DNA of 64,000 bases from Pseudocercospora fijiensis CIRAD86 (GCF_000340215.1 NW_006921537.1:1763011-1827010); one strand, 5' to 3'. Positions 36,253 to 47,435 are shown, counted from the first letter of the stretch. The notes: a model not told the origin generated them from the sequence alone. Translations and numbers: made by a program.

Positions 36253-36621
36253 GCTATGGAGGGAGGATGGTGAGCTAGATGTGCAGGGAGCGATGGATGG
36301 ATAGATGCTTACTTGGTAGATTGAGAGTTTGTGATGGGATGTGTGTACTTGGAGACTTCTGTGCTTGCTGTTGTCAGGTGCTTGGTGCTTGTTTCGTGCA
36401 CGGGACCGCTGGATGACGTTTCTGAGCTCTTGACGCCAAGACACGCGCTGACAGGGATTATCGTCACGCTACGAACTTTCCAGCTTCCAAGGCAACTGCA
36501 TCACGACATCTCGACATCGACGTCTTGCTCACCTGCCACAAAAATGATATATTGAGGAACACTTGAATCGATCTCCAACCACAGTCGCCGAAAAATTCTC
36601 AGGCGATTCGACAACGACACC

Positions 36622-37491
36622 ATGCCGTCAGTAGCTCTGCCTCTACCTCCACCAGACTCGCCATTCGGGCAGTTCGTTCGCGCCAACTTCTCCCCAGCTT
36701 TCTTGTATCCTCTCAAAGGCATGTGGTACTTTGCTACCCATCGCTACCTGCACCCGCTATTGAAAGGACGTCTGATACCTCTGTCTCTGCTTTCAGGCTG
36801 CATTCTGGCCATCCTCTTTGTCACAGCTTACCTACCAGTCGTTGCGTTTCTGGCAATCTTCCATTACAAGGGCTCAGCATGGGTCAACGGCACGTTCTTC
36901 ATCCTGGGCATCGGAGCACTGGTCATTCAGCTGCTGTTCGAAGGTCTGCTCGCCGACCACACGCAGGTGGACATCTTCGACGCCGTTGTTGTTGCCGAAG
37001 GATATGAGCATCTGGTCAAGAACCGTCGAACTGTATCCGACAACATCGATGAAAGCGATCCCTACAAGCGACTTGGGCCTAGAGACAAGGGTGCACAGTT
37101 TGCTCCATTCTCCATCCGCCAAATAGTGGAGTTGGTAATACTCCTGCCACTGAATTTTGTGCCGTTTGCAGGCGTTCCGCTATTCCTACTGCTGACCGGC
37201 TATCGAGCCGGGCCTCTGATGAACTGGCGATATTTCCAGATCAAGCAATTCCGCAGAAAAGACAGGAAGCAGTTCATCAAGACGAAGCAACGCAGGTTCG
37301 AATACATGTGGTTTGGAACAGTCCATATGATCTTGCAGCTGGTGCCTGTCTTGGCTATGCTTTTCCTTCTTACCACAGCTTGCGGCAGTGCCTTGTGGAG
37401 TGTTCACGTCGAGCAGCAACTCCAGGACTCGCAGGAAGAACAAGAACCGACAGCTGAAGACGATCCCCCAGCGTACACAGATGAGCCTTGA
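36622..37491 (+). CDS. EI24/RRT8-like multi-pass membrane protein
   Basis: 289 residues in one exon, ATG at 36622. Hydrophobic segments lie at about 55-80, 91-112, 166-191 and 230-258, giving a four-to-six pass membrane protein, with a Pro-rich start and an acidic C-terminal tail (EEQEPTAEDDPPAY). The pattern with FSPAFLYPLKGMWYF at the N terminus and the block PLNFVPFAGVPLFLLLTGYRAGPLMNW matches fungal members of the EI24 family, which include yeast RRT8/LDS proteins of lipid droplets and the spore wall. By family, a role at the ER, lipid droplet or outer spore wall is plausible, but no activity can be read from the sequence. Confidence 0.72.
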   Translation: MPSVALPLPPPDSPFGQFVRANFSPAFLYPLKGMWYFATHRYLHPLLKGRLIPLSLLSGCILAILFVTAYLPVVAFLAIFHYKGSAWVNGTFFILGIGALVIQLLFEGLLADHTQVDIFDAVVVAEGYEHLVKNRRTVSDNIDESDPYKRLGPRDKGAQFAPFSIRQIVELVILLPLNFVPFAGVPLFLLLTGYRAGPLMNWRYFQIKQFRRKDRKQFIKTKQRRFEYMWFGTVHMILQLVPVLAMLFLLTTACGSALWSVHVEQQLQDSQEEQEPTAEDDPPAYTDEP

Positions 37492-37687
37492 AGCAGAGGC
37501 TGAGACAAGTCTAAGGTTGCGTCATAGATGCATAGAGTAATAGAATTGGCATTGTGGAGAGTACTGCTTGATGGCAGTCTTGGATACACAGCAATGACTG
37601 TGCCTCTCTCTCCCTACGCAAAGACGGCGTTATTTTTGGACCAACATACGGCAGTCGTAACAGGCTTGGTGCATTCTCGAGGTGAGG

Positions 37688-38236
37688 CTGACTCCTGCAT
37701 CATTCTTGCTTGTGTACTTGGGGTCCCAATTCTATACTCACTGGAAACCAGGCCACAAGCAGACCGACACATGGAGATGGAAGAATGACCCTGAGCTGAA
37801 ATGGCATACCAAATGGGATCCCACTGACCGACATTGTTTCCCTGATGGCCGGGTGCTCATCATTGACTATGTCTCGCAGGAGCAGAGCACTCAGGTTGGC
37901 GATGGCAAACGGCACATCGCCGTAGCTGCAGCGGAGTTCTCAGGATTACACGAACTCGAGAAATTCTCCCAAGACCTGAAGAGACTGAGACAAGCTGCTC
38001 TGCGCGTCATCCACGTCCAGAATGCTAAATGGCCGACGCAGTCCCTGCTGTGCAAGTTCAACATTGACAACAGGAACGAGCTCGTGGGCATGCCAGGATT
38101 CTCGATGTGGACCAAATATGAGAGGCCATGCCAGCGGAATGGTAAACCTTTTCTAGATGGACGATCCTGGCGAGGACAGATTTTCAAACGTCAAAAGTCC
38201 ATATGCTCGACGTCGTACCACTCTCGCTGGAAGTAA
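37688..38236 (+). pseudogene. Truncated fungal CorA-like/hypothetical protein fragment
   Basis: Open plus-strand frame of about 180 codons without a usable ATG near its 5' end. It contains a coherent protein segment: IIDYVSQEQSTQVGDGKRHI, then ELEKFSQDLK, RVIHVQNAKW, FNIDN and GKPFLDGRSWR. This order (RVIHVQNA followed by a K-F-N-I block and an N-G-K-P motif) is what I remember from the N-terminal part of a large Dothideomycete family often labelled CorA-like. The frame breaks at 38236, and no C-terminal transmembrane part is found before the LPD1 start. I read it as a gene remnant; a missed 5' exon is an alternative explanation. The family assignment is tentative. Confidence 0.45.
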
Positions 38237-38633
38237 TCAGTGAAGATAGGCCCGGCAGTCGTGACAGCAGCGGCATCATGATTGAGGAGCGAAATTTGTC
38301 GGACTCCGAAAGTGCAATGATGCTGGTGAATGGTCGTCTTATGCGGTCGGAGGTGCAGAGAACAACAGGAAGGCATCAACATAGCAGACGAGTGCCAATT
38401 CACATTGTCAGAGATATAATCGTAGATGCCATATCCAGAAGATATCAAAATGTGATGTCTAAAAATGTTTTGCCTCATCGCTTACCAACGGCGTTCGTTG
38501 CGGACAGACTCGGAAGAGCTTTCGGCCCGGACATCATTGAACTTCGCGAGACAAGCAGAGCAGCAGCTCTCACTGCTCAACACACTCACTCCACTTCCAC
38601 CTTTCCTCTGCACCCCTCGCACACTCTGCGGCA

Positions 38634-40358
38634 ATGTTCAAGGCTGTGATAACCCGTGCGCCTATGCGCGCTGCCCTTCGAACTGCCACACAGAGCTCAC
38701 CTGTTTTCCGCGCCTCACCCAGCACATCCCTGCTCCAGAGTCGGATATCGAGAAGTAGAGGATATGCTACGGAAGCTGGTAAGGGCTAGATGCCGAACCG
38801 GAGAAGAAAAGACATATACTAACATGTAGCAGAGGAGAAGGATCTCGTAATCATCGGAGGTGGCGTTGCGGGATATGTGGCGGCCATCAAAGCTGGACAG
38901 GAGGGCTTGAAGGTACCTTTTACCAGAAAAAGAGCTACAAACAGACGCCAGACGCTGATGCAGACATCTTTCTAGGTCACCTGTATAGAAAAGCGCGGCT
39001 CCCTCGGCGGCACATGTCTCAATGTTGGCTGCATCCCATCGAAGTCCCTCCTCAACAACTCGCACATCTACCATCAGATCCTCCACGACACCAAGAACCG
39101 CGGAATCGAAGTCGGCGAGGTCAAACTCAACCTCCAGAAAATGATGCAGGCAAAGGAAACATCGGTATCGGGTCTGACAAAGGGCATTGAATATCTGTTC
39201 AAGAAGAACAATGTCGAGTACATTAAGGGCACTGGAGCTTTCGCTGACGAGCACACCGTGGCCGTCAATTTGGTCGATGGTGGCGAGACGAGCGTACGAG
39301 GCAAGAACATCATCATCGCGACTGGATCGGAGAGCACACCTTTCCCTGGCTTGACCATTGACGAGAAGAGAGTCATCACTTCGACTGGAGCCATCGCGCT
39401 GACTGAGGTGCCTAAGAAGATGACCGTGATTGGTGGTGGTATCATTGGTTTGGAAATGGCTAGCGTCTGGAGCAGACTGGGCACTGAAGTGACTGTTGTC
39501 GAGTTCTTGGGCCAGATTGGTGGTCCGGGCATGGATGCGGATATCAGCAAGAACATCCAAAAGATCTTGGGCAAGCAGGGTCTCAAGTTCATGCTCAACA
39601 CCAAGGTCACCCAGGGCGATGCCAGCGGATCTCAGATTAGGCTCGACGTTGAGGCCGCAAAGGGCGGCAAGGCACAGACGGTAGGCCGCACTCCAAACCA
39701 AACCAGGCTGAGAATACCCGCTGACTGACTTCCTCTGCAGCTCGAATCCGACGTCGTCCTCGTCGCCATCGGTCGTCGCGCCTACACACAAGGCCTGAAC
39801 CTCGAAGCAATTGGCCTCGAAACCGACAACCGTGGCCGCCTCGTAATCGATAGCGAATACCGCACCAAAATTCCTCACATCCGCGTCATCGGCGATTGCA
39901 CATTCGGACCCATGCTCGCGCACAAAGCCGAAGAAGAAGCCGTCGCAGCCATAGAATTCATCACCAAAAACTACGGCCACGTAAACTACAACGCAATCCC
40001 CTCCGTCATGTACACACACCCAGAAGTCGCCTGGGTCGGTCAAAACGAAGCCGAACTCAAAGAAGCCGGAGTGAAATACAAGGTCGGAACTTTCCCCTTC
40101 TCTGCAAACTCCCGTGCAAAGACGAATTTGGACACCGATGGTATGGTGAAATTCCTCGCGGATCAGGAGACGGATCGGATTTTGGGTATTCATATTGTTG
40201 GACCTAATGCTGGTGAGATGATTGCGGAGGGAACTTTGGCGCTGGAGTATGGTGCATCCACCGAGGATGTGGGACGGACGTGTCATGCCCATCCTACGCT
40301 TGCTGAGGCGTTTAAGGAGGCTGCTATGGCTACTTATGGCAAGGCTGTGCACTATTAG
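38634..40358 (+). CDS. LPD1: Dihydrolipoamide dehydrogenase (E3), mitochondrial
   Basis: Four exons: 38634-38778, 38830-38912, 38976-39680, 39741-40358. Phases agree and give 516 residues; the first acceptor could also be 3 bases later. The enzyme reoxidises dihydrolipoamide with FAD and NAD+ in the pyruvate, 2-oxoglutarate and branched-chain dehydrogenase complexes and in glycine decarboxylase, in the mitochondrial matrix. Visible features: presequence residues 1 to about 45 ending RGYATEA; FAD site IIGGGVAGY (56-64); redox disulfide GGTCLNVGC (Cys90/Cys95); NAD site [10 protein letters not shown] (227-236); second FAD motif [18 protein letters not shown]; and the catalytic HAHPTLAE (His495/Glu500). 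All catalytic residues are present. It is convergent with the asparaginyl-tRNA synthetase gene, 277 bp apart. Confidence 0.95.
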
Positions 40359-40635
40359 AGAGGAGAAAGGTTCTTTTTTCTGGTTGATGTAAAAGCGATC
40401 ATACGGGTCTATGACAGGGGATCCGAGAATCGTAGAATCATGAAATCTGCAGCATTACGGACGGTGTATTGCGTTTTGTCTATAGCTAGCTCTCTCGTCA
40501 TGCATGCCGAACTTAGTGTTGTATCATATTTCACCTGACGAGCAACAAACTCTTGCCGTTCCATTGCGTTCGATTCCAGATCGCATTGCTTCTCGAATGC
40601 TAACGCTCTCTGAAAACTCGAAACCTGATGGCGAT

Positions 40636-42466
40636 CTATGGCTTGCAGCGCTCCATATACCGCGGATACAAGCAGCATTCTCGCACGGTGAATTGGTTGC
40701 ACAGCCATGCTAGGAAGCGTTCCATACCCAAACCATATCCACCGTGCTCCGAAGTACCGTAGCGACGTTGATCAGTATACCAGTAGTATGGAGCTGGGTT
40801 CATGCCTTCACGCTTGTACGCGGCCATGAGCTCGTCGTAGTCGTGCATGCGCATCGAACCACCGACAATTTCACCAACGCCCGGGATAAGGACATCTACT
40901 GACTCCGTGACACGTGGGTCTTCCTTGTCTTTTTGCATGTAGAAAGATTTGATCTCGACTGGGAAATGTGTGAGGAAGATGGGTCGGTTGATGATGTCGG
41001 TCATCTTGCGCTCGGCGGCTTCGGCGATGTCGTCGCCGAAGTTGTGTGGTTGACCTTCTTCGTTTGGGATTTCATGTTCGCGGAGCCAGTCAATTGCGTC
41101 GGAGTATCGCATTCGCATGAAAGGTCGCTCTGGCATTTTGAAGTCGGGATTGAGTTCCTTGATCATTTTGGCGATTCGTGGTCTGGCCATGACTCTCTCG
41201 AGCACGCCACAGATCATGTCTTCAAGATGCTGGAGGAGGTCGTTGAAGTTGATGAAGTCAAGCTCGGCTTCGACGTGGGTGTACTCTGATAAGTGGCGAC
41301 GAGTTAAAGACTTCTCGGCGCGGAATGATTTTTCGATGCAGTAGGTGTTGCCACCAAATGGGAGGACGGTCTCGAGATAGAGCTGAGAGGATTGTGTGAG
41401 GTATGCTGGTTCTCCATAGTAGTCAAGGGTAAAGAGTGTGGCGCCGCCTTCGACTTGAGTCTGCACGAAGGCGGGCGGTGACACCTTGAGGTATCCGAGT
41501 TCATCGTAGATGTCGTTGAAAGCTTTCTCCACGGCGTGACGTACCCACATGACTGACGAACGCTCCTCACCACGAAGCGTCAAATGTCGTTGATCGAGAA
41601 GTGTCTGAGCATCACCCTTTTCTTGTACCTTGTTGGTGATCGCATCTTCACCGCCTGGCGCCTTGCCAATGATTTCGAAATAGTCGGCTTGCAGTTCGCG
41701 GTCGTTAGGGGCATGTGCGCCTGCTGGTACGTCCTTCAACTTGCCGAAGATGGCCATGCTCGTCTCACGGGTCAGAGTAATTGCATCGTAGGTCTTAGCG
41801 AGGTTGCCGGTCAGTACGCATTGCATGAACCCAGAGCCATCCCTCAAAGTAATGAACAGGAGCTCTTTCTGCTGCCGCTGGCGATGTACGCGACCTTCTC
41901 TTGTCAGTATAGTTCTACTAGCAGATTTTGATGCAAGCATACCGGTGACCTTCACCCGCGTATCCTTGAGCCCTGGTCGAGTGTCATCAAGTATAATCGG
42001 CTTAGCCTCTGGCAAGCTCTTGTCCTCCGTGATAATGATGCTCTTGGCTGCAGCGACTGTCTTTTCTCTTTCCTCTTGTTCTTTCGCGATTCTCAAAGCG
42101 AGCTCTTTCTCTTTGCCTGCCTTCTTCTTTTGCTGGTCGGCATAGTTGACAGCTTTCTTCATAGCAGCCTTCGCGGCTGGCTTGTAACTAGTACAGGCTG
42201 GTCAGTACCCATTGAGTTATAAGCGGGTGTCCCAATGGCATATCATGTGCTATAAGCACAGATTCTGCCATAATCTATAATGAGACCTACACTGCTGGCT
42301 CATCATCGTTCTCCTTCTTCTTGACTAGATATTGTGCTTGGTCCAGATGCTGGAGATATGCGAATTGCAGTGTCTTGTATGGCTTTGTTTGCGATCCGTC
42401 AGCTTCTGGGGTATCTTGCCCGACCTCCTCATCAATGTGAATCGTCTGCTTCTCGGCGTCGGCCAT
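40636..42466 (-). CDS. DED81: Asparaginyl-tRNA synthetase, cytoplasmic
   Basis: Three exons on the minus strand: 42466-42291, 42187-41943, 41894-40636, giving 559 residues. The 48-bp second intron is in frame and stop-free, but removing it restores the conserved VTGRVHRQRQQ at the start of the anticodon-binding OB fold, so I treat it as spliced. The enzyme charges tRNA-Asn with asparagine in the cytosol. Shown by the OB-fold region ending LFITLRDGSGFMQCVL, class II motif 2 (SFRAEKSLTRRHLSEYTHVEAEL, in the middle of the protein) and motif 3 GGYGLGMERFLAWL near the C terminus; the ending CLYPRYMERCKP is typical of AsnRS. The N terminus is Lys/Glu/Ala-rich, as in eukaryotic cytosolic forms. No mitochondrial targeting sequence is evident. 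Confidence 0.93.
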
Positions 42467-42702
42467 ATTCGTGTCGCGTGTTGTCTTGCAGATCAAGAGA
42501 ATTGGGAGGGTTTCCGTTTCCGTGGTATTTTGGAAATGCCCTTCGGAGTCATTGGCCAACATTGGCCAAATGATTCAGACGGATGGCACAAGCCGCCGGG
42601 ATCCTGCATTAGCCCCCGCTGATGCGCAACCTTGAAACTTGACGCGTTTCGTGACTTTCGTCGCTCTCGGGCTGCTTACCCATTCACCGACGTGCTCTGG
42701 AC

Positions 42703-43092
42703 ATGAGCTCATGGGAGACAAATGCCATCTATCATCGGAATCTCGCCGGTGTCAAAGAGCTTCTCAAGAGAAGCGTAGATTATAACCATCGTGAACATGC
42801 CTCGGGAGCGATAGGCTATCATAAATTTGAGAAAGGCTTTCTACCTGCTCTGCCGATTTTGCTGGAAGCTGGAGCAGATGCTAATAACGCCTTGGAATCA
42901 GCTATATTTCGTAGCCATCTCGAGGCCGTGAATGTGTCGGGATACGATACGCTCAAACGAAACATGCGGAAGATGAAGAGCAGGAGAGGGAGGACCAGGA
43001 ATTGCGCGATAGAGGGGGTTATTGGGTTATTTGGAGGACGAGGACGAATGGGCGGAAAGGAGAGTTTGTGTAAGGAAAGCGAGGAGCTATAA
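42703..43092 (+). CDS. Small ankyrin-like hypothetical protein
   Basis: 129 residues from an ATG at 42703. The stretch NLAGVKELLKRSVDYNHRE and the later LLEAGADANNALESAIFRSHLEAV resemble one to two ankyrin repeats; the rest is basic and low in complexity. It starts 236 bp from the asparaginyl-tRNA synthetase start, in the opposite direction. It may be a remnant of a longer ankyrin-repeat gene or a spurious frame; no intron is apparent. Confidence 0.35.
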   Translation: MSSWETNAIYHRNLAGVKELLKRSVDYNHREHASGAIGYHKFEKGFLPALPILLEAGADANNALESAIFRSHLEAVNVSGYDTLKRNMRKMKSRRGRTRNCAIEGVIGLFGGRGRMGGKESLCKESEEL

Positions 43093-43562
43093 TGGAACTG
43101 TTGGAGAAGTGGAGTGTTTCTCAAACTCGAGACACAGATAGCGCTATCTCTTAGTCAATAGCTAAGCTCGTTGCTTCATAGACAGAGGCCGGAAAGCATC
43201 AAGCTATCGCGAGGCGGCCATAGAGATAATACGGTCCTGCTGCCGTCCTTTCTCGCAAACAGCTTGACAGAGCATTGACTTGCGTACGTTGGCAAGCAAT
43301 GGGATGTTGTCTGGCCTAGACATCCTGTCGCTTGACGCCAGCGCTGGTCCCCGCCAATGCCAAGACTCGCACATGTCGTTTTCACCGCTCTCCCGAACTA
43401 CTAGCTCACCGTCTCCCATCCTCAACACAGTGATAGGTTGAACAAATACGAAGTCGATGTGCATGCAGCCTTCTTAAATGTAGCTGTAAGTTTGTCAACC
43501 AATCAGCGGCCGAGTAAGTTTCGATCAAGCTCCACCATCATTTCCAGTCTTCTAACCTCTAA
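43093..43562. other. Intergenic region
   Basis: No gene supported. Short open frames on both strands show no protein-like features. Confidence 0.4.
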
Positions 43563-43626
43563 GCAGATGGTCTAGTGGTATGATTCTTGCTTTGGGCTGT
43601 ACACCAACTTGCAAGAGGCCCCGTGT
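43563..43626 (+). pseudogene. Decayed tRNA-Pro (TGG), 3' part lost
   Basis: The D arm with an A-box-like TGGTCTAGTGGTATGA at 43568-43583 and an anticodon arm CTTGC...GCAAG that pairs perfectly around a loop starting TTTGGG are typical of fungal tRNA-Pro(TGG). An extra dozen bases in the loop look like the usual intron after the anticodon. After GAGGCCCCG the T arm (B box GGTTCAANNCC) and the acceptor strand are absent, and no 5' acceptor partner is seen. Hence a broken copy rather than a working gene. Confidence 0.55.
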
Positions 43627-43931
43627 TGTGAGTGGTCAACGCACTTCAAGAAGCGTTTCTTAAGTCTAATATCTTAATCGTAGCGATCCACGGTTCGGCC
43701 CAAGGTTATTCCTGCAGGATATACTTGGAATTTCGCACTACCTCTCTATAACGTTATTTTTTTTTTGCAAGTGAATCACTTTTTGAATCACTTTGCCAAG
43801 TCTCTTCACTTTCACACTAGTCCTCACCTATTCCCTTTCAAATTGGGTTCGGATTTCGACCGGACCCGAAGACCAGATACCCTCGCTGTGATTTGCTCAG
43901 CGGGTCATTGATCTGGCACCTCACTCGTAAC

Positions 43932-44906
43932 TCACATTCGCATTATCTCGGTAAGTCTTGCTTCTTCGACTCTAAGCAATTGCAGTTGCATCCGAGCATC
44001 CTCAGCAGTATGTCTTCTGCAGAAGCGAAGGACTTCATTGGTGAGTGCCTCCAGCTCTTCTGACGCATCCCGACCTTCCGCCTTCGCATCATCCACAGCT
44101 TTCCATGTCTCTGCAATCTTCTCGAATACAACAGGCCAGAGGACACATTTCCTGGCGCAGTGGATGAAGAACAACTTGTCCGGAAGGTCGCGATTGATGT
44201 CTTCACGCAAGCCCTCAAGGATCTGCGGCTCATTCGGGATGCCATAGATGGAGAGCTGGTTGCCAAAGCTGGAAAAGATGGTCCAAAGAGTGTTCAGAGC
44301 GACGTCGGCAAAAGTGATAGAGAGCTTGTCGGATATGCTCGTGCCTTGCAGTCGCCATTGTCCGAGGCCGGTACATTGAAGCGAGCGATTTCGACGAAGA
44401 GGCTCAAGCATTCCATTTCGCTTTATTACGTCCTTCATGTAGCCAAATTCTGACTGATGGAAGTGGTAGTCGACAACCACGGATTGCAGCCGAGGCAGTT
44501 CGGAGAGAGCATTAATGAACCCTACAGCAGTTGGCTGACAAACCTCGCAGCAGCCAGCCAGATACATATGATTTCCTCCGGAGTATGAGCTGCATTTGAT
44601 TGATTGCGAGAAGTTCTTGACGAGAAGATGCCGAACCTGATCTCTTCGTAACGGAGTTTGAAGGTCGTAGTCGGTATAGTGGCAGAAGTCATTGCGGGTC
44701 ACCATAATGTTGTTGAGGTCATAGAGAAGCGGCAGAGCTTCATTGTGTACCTGGCGATTTGCGCGCAGAATTCCAGTATTTGGTGAGCCGGCAACAACCT
44801 GCCGCAGCTTCAGTGGTCGTTCGAAGGCGAGCACGTGTTCGTAGATAAGAGCTCTCAATTCGCCAGGGAGACGAGTGAGAAAATAACATGGAGTCTCTTC
44901 ATCCAT
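43932..44906 (-). CDS. F-box/2EXR-like hypothetical protein
   Basis: 324 residues, single exon, ATG at 44906. The N terminus FLTRLPGELRALIYEHVLAF followed by ILRANRQVHNEALPLLYDLN is the hallmark of the large fungal F-box-like/2EXR group. These proteins are numerous and mostly uncharacterised; some are thought to be SCF-type adaptor proteins, but no substrate can be inferred. The remainder is mixed helical with a Glu/Ala-rich C terminus (residues 270-324) suggestive of a coiled coil. A cluster of Cys/His near residues 95-125 (CSSYSG...CCEVCQ) may be structural. Confidence 0.7.
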   Translation of the reverse strand: MDEETPCYFLTRLPGELRALIYEHVLAFERPLKLRQVVAGSPNTGILRANRQVHNEALPLLYDLNNIMVTRNDFCHYTDYDLQTPLRRDQVRHLLVKNFSQSIKCSSYSGGNHMYLAGCCEVCQPTAVGFINALSELPRLQSVVVDYHFHQSEFGYMKDVIKRNGMLEPLRRNRSLQCTGLGQWRLQGTSISDKLSITFADVALNTLWTIFSSFGNQLSIYGIPNEPQILEGLREDINRDLPDKLFFIHCARKCVLWPVVFEKIAETWKAVDDAKAEGRDASEELEALTNEVLRFCRRHTAEDARMQLQLLRVEEARLTEIMRM

Positions 44907-46139
44907 GACAACGCTGATCGGTACCTGCTGTACTGTCGGTAACTTTCAATAGTGGTGTATTTGGCTGGATAGCAGAGAAGGATAGTTGATGATAAGATTA
45001 AGTTTTATAGGAGCTAGGAAATGGGCAAGGCAAATGCCTCGCCACTTCCCCGAGCCCCAGCTACCCGCCCGAGCCCCAGTAGATATACCGATATAGAATC
45101 GGCTTGAATGAGATAACGTGCTGTTTCCACCTATTACATATCATATCCATTCTTGGTTGGTGGCGCGGAGCGCGTTACCTAGGAAGTCGCGCCTCCAACG
45201 ACAGGCTGCTTGGCAACACCACTACACAGCCAACAGGACGGCCACTTCACCACCAGGTGCTGCAACAACAGCACCATCAGTTCACTCAGCAGCAGTATTA
45301 TATGCAGCAGCAGGCTAGTCAGCATCACGTGGTTACAAGGCTGCAGGTCGTAATCCGCTTGGACCTGAGTAGATAGCAACCAACAACACCTTGAATTTTG
45401 CTATACCACTGATTTGCTAACAAACTTTGGCTTCATGGCTGGCAGCAGTGGTTGCCCGGTCGGTGGTGGTTGCGGGGATCCGGAAATCGCTTCCCTACGC
45501 GATTTTGTTAGGAACAGCGGATTCCATAATCCACTGTATCCACTGTATTACTGGGGCTCGGGCGGGTAGCTGGGGCTCGGGGAAGTGGCGAGGCGGCAAA
45601 TGCGGTTTGGGGGTCTTGATGATTGCGTTTATCTCGCGCGTTCAGACGGACACCATAGCTGTGGCCTGTGGAAGCCTTGCTATAGATACGATATGCGGAG
45701 GGCGACGGCATGCCACCAGCCTCGTGTTTGCTTCAATATCCCATTGCAACCTGCCATGTCCGCAAAATCCATACATATGCAGAGGACAGAAGCGCCTCCA
45801 GGATGTCGCATCGGCGTGCTGGTTGCCGTGGAGCAGTGTTTGGCGGGGTCATTCACTCCCTGCTCGCCTAGCGCCGTTCCTGCGTCTGGACTCTCGACCT
45901 TTTCCACCACGTCCTTTTGGCGGAGTATACTTCTCCGAATTTGACGATGCTGGTCTTGCTGGAGTAGGGGAATAATCATAGCGAGAGAAGGAGCCGAGCA
46001 GCTTTGTCTGCAGGTCGACGTACCACCACCACCATCACCCCACGCCACATACCGCTACAACAGCACAACACAACACTGCCCAGCTGCGCTCGAAAACAAC
46101 ACCGTCGTCCCGAGCGCGTCGCGCGCGAAAGGCATCACC
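44907..46139. other. Intergenic region containing a MITE-like element
   Basis: Holds the element at 45036-45594 (listed separately) and the Mo25 5' leader. Open frames inside it overlap the element or are low-complexity (CAG-rich) and are not called. Confidence 0.6.
45029..45601. mobile_element. MITE-like element with 46-bp perfect TIRs
   Basis: The 46 bases at 45036-45081 are the exact reverse complement of 45549-45594, and GGCAAAT stands directly outside both ends (45029-45035 and 45595-45601) as a 7-bp target-site duplication. The element is 559 bp without the duplication. The terminal repeats are GC-rich with repeated GAGCCCCAG / CCCGAGCCC blocks; the interior is CAG-rich and has no transposase. 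This is the structure of a non-autonomous DNA transposon. Perfect TIRs and no RIP signature suggest a recent insertion or a copy below the RIP size threshold. The superfamily is uncertain; 7-8 bp duplications would fit a hAT-like source. Confidence 0.82.
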
Positions 46140-47435
46140 ATGGCCTTCCTCTTTGGCCGCAGTCGGCAGCGGTCTGCGCTTGACATGGTCAAGACAGTGA
46201 AAGATCTGCTACAGAAACTCCCGCGGGAAGATGGCCAGACTTCAAAGGTACACATAGCTACAACCGATGTTGCAAGCAATATACTGAACGATATCAGATC
46301 GAAGAAGAGCTGGCGCGTAACCTCTCACAGATGAAAGTCACACTTCAAGGCACACCTGAAGTCGAAACCTCGCCCGATCAAGTCTACCAGCTCGTCTCCG
46401 CGATCCTCTCAGAACAGCTGCTCCCTTACCTCGTCGACAGTATATACCGCCTACCGTTCGAGGCAAGAAAAGATACGCAAACAATCATATCCAATGTCTT
46501 CAGATGGCGAAGTCCGGGCAGTACGTCCAGCGAACCCGATGCTCTGAAAGAGGTGATACGCAAACAACCTGAGATTATAGTTGCGTTATGCAGTGGCTAC
46601 GATCGCAGAGAAAGCGCCTCAGCATGCGGAGGCATTCTCAAAGAAGCTTTGAAACACGACGCTGTGGCAGCAGTGATACTGTATGACGAACCCTCTGAAG
46701 ACGGCAAAACAAGAGACATCTACAACGACGTCGACGTCTCACAAAAGGTCACCGGAAAAGGAGTCTTCTGGAGCTTCTTCACCTGGATCGACAAATCCTC
46801 CTTCGAAGTCTCCGCCGACGCCTTCGATTGTTTTCGCCTAATACTCACGAAACACAAACCCCTCGTGGCGCAATACATCAACACGAATTTTGATATGTTC
46901 TTTCAGAAGTACAATGAGATTCTGATAAAATCGGATTCTTATGTTACCAAGAGACAATCTATCAAATTGCTCGGAGAGGTCTTGCTGGATCGCCAGTTCT
47001 ATGAGGTTATGTGTCGGTATGTGGAGTCGGGCGATAATTTGAAGTTGGTCATGTGGCAGTTGAAGGATGATAGGAGGATGGTGCAGTATGAGGCTTTTCA
47101 TGTTTTTAAGGTGAGTTGACCAAAGCTTTTGCCGCGCAGTGGTGGTAAGTGATGCTGACATCTTCCAGATCTTCGCTGCCAACCCGAACAAGTCCTCAGA
47201 AGTTCAGAAATTCTTGATCATGAATAAAGCGCGACTTCTAAAATTCTTGCCGCGGTTTCTGGAGGACCGAACAGACGACGATCAGTTCAATGACGAGAAA
47301 GCATGGCTGGTGAAGGCCATTGGCAACCTACCTGATACAACTGCCGGGATACGTCCAAGTACAGCAACAGCGAGTCCAGCCCCGAGTAGTGGAGTGCCGC
47401 AGCAGAGCACTGGTGCTCAACAAGTGCGATCATGA
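46140..47435 (+). CDS. hymA: Mo25/HymA-like scaffold protein
   Basis: Three exons: 46140-46247, 46298-47110, 47169-47435, giving 395 residues with consistent phase. Mo25 (CAB39) proteins are helical-repeat scaffolds that bind and activate germinal-centre kinases; in yeast the homologue Hym1 acts in the RAM/MOR network (Kic1-Cbk1) for polarised growth and cell separation, and HymA is needed for conidiophore development in Aspergillus. Shown by the opening MAFLFGRSRQRS, the block NYLVDS-like LLPYLVDSIYRLPFEARKDT, CGGILKEALKHDAVA, FFTWIDKSSFEVSADAFD, and the C-terminal FHVFKIFAANPNKS with LLKFLPRFLEDRTDDDQF. A Ser/Pro/Thr-rich tail of about 45 residues is added at the end. Confidence 0.93.

Noticed and set aside
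38715..40352. 545-codon open frame on the minus strand
   Set aside because: It is antisense to the dihydrolipoamide dehydrogenase exons, and its translation lacks any protein-like motif.
45427..45975. 182-codon open frame upstream of Mo25
   Set aside because: It overlaps the right terminal repeat of the MITE-like element, and competing frames exist on both strands.
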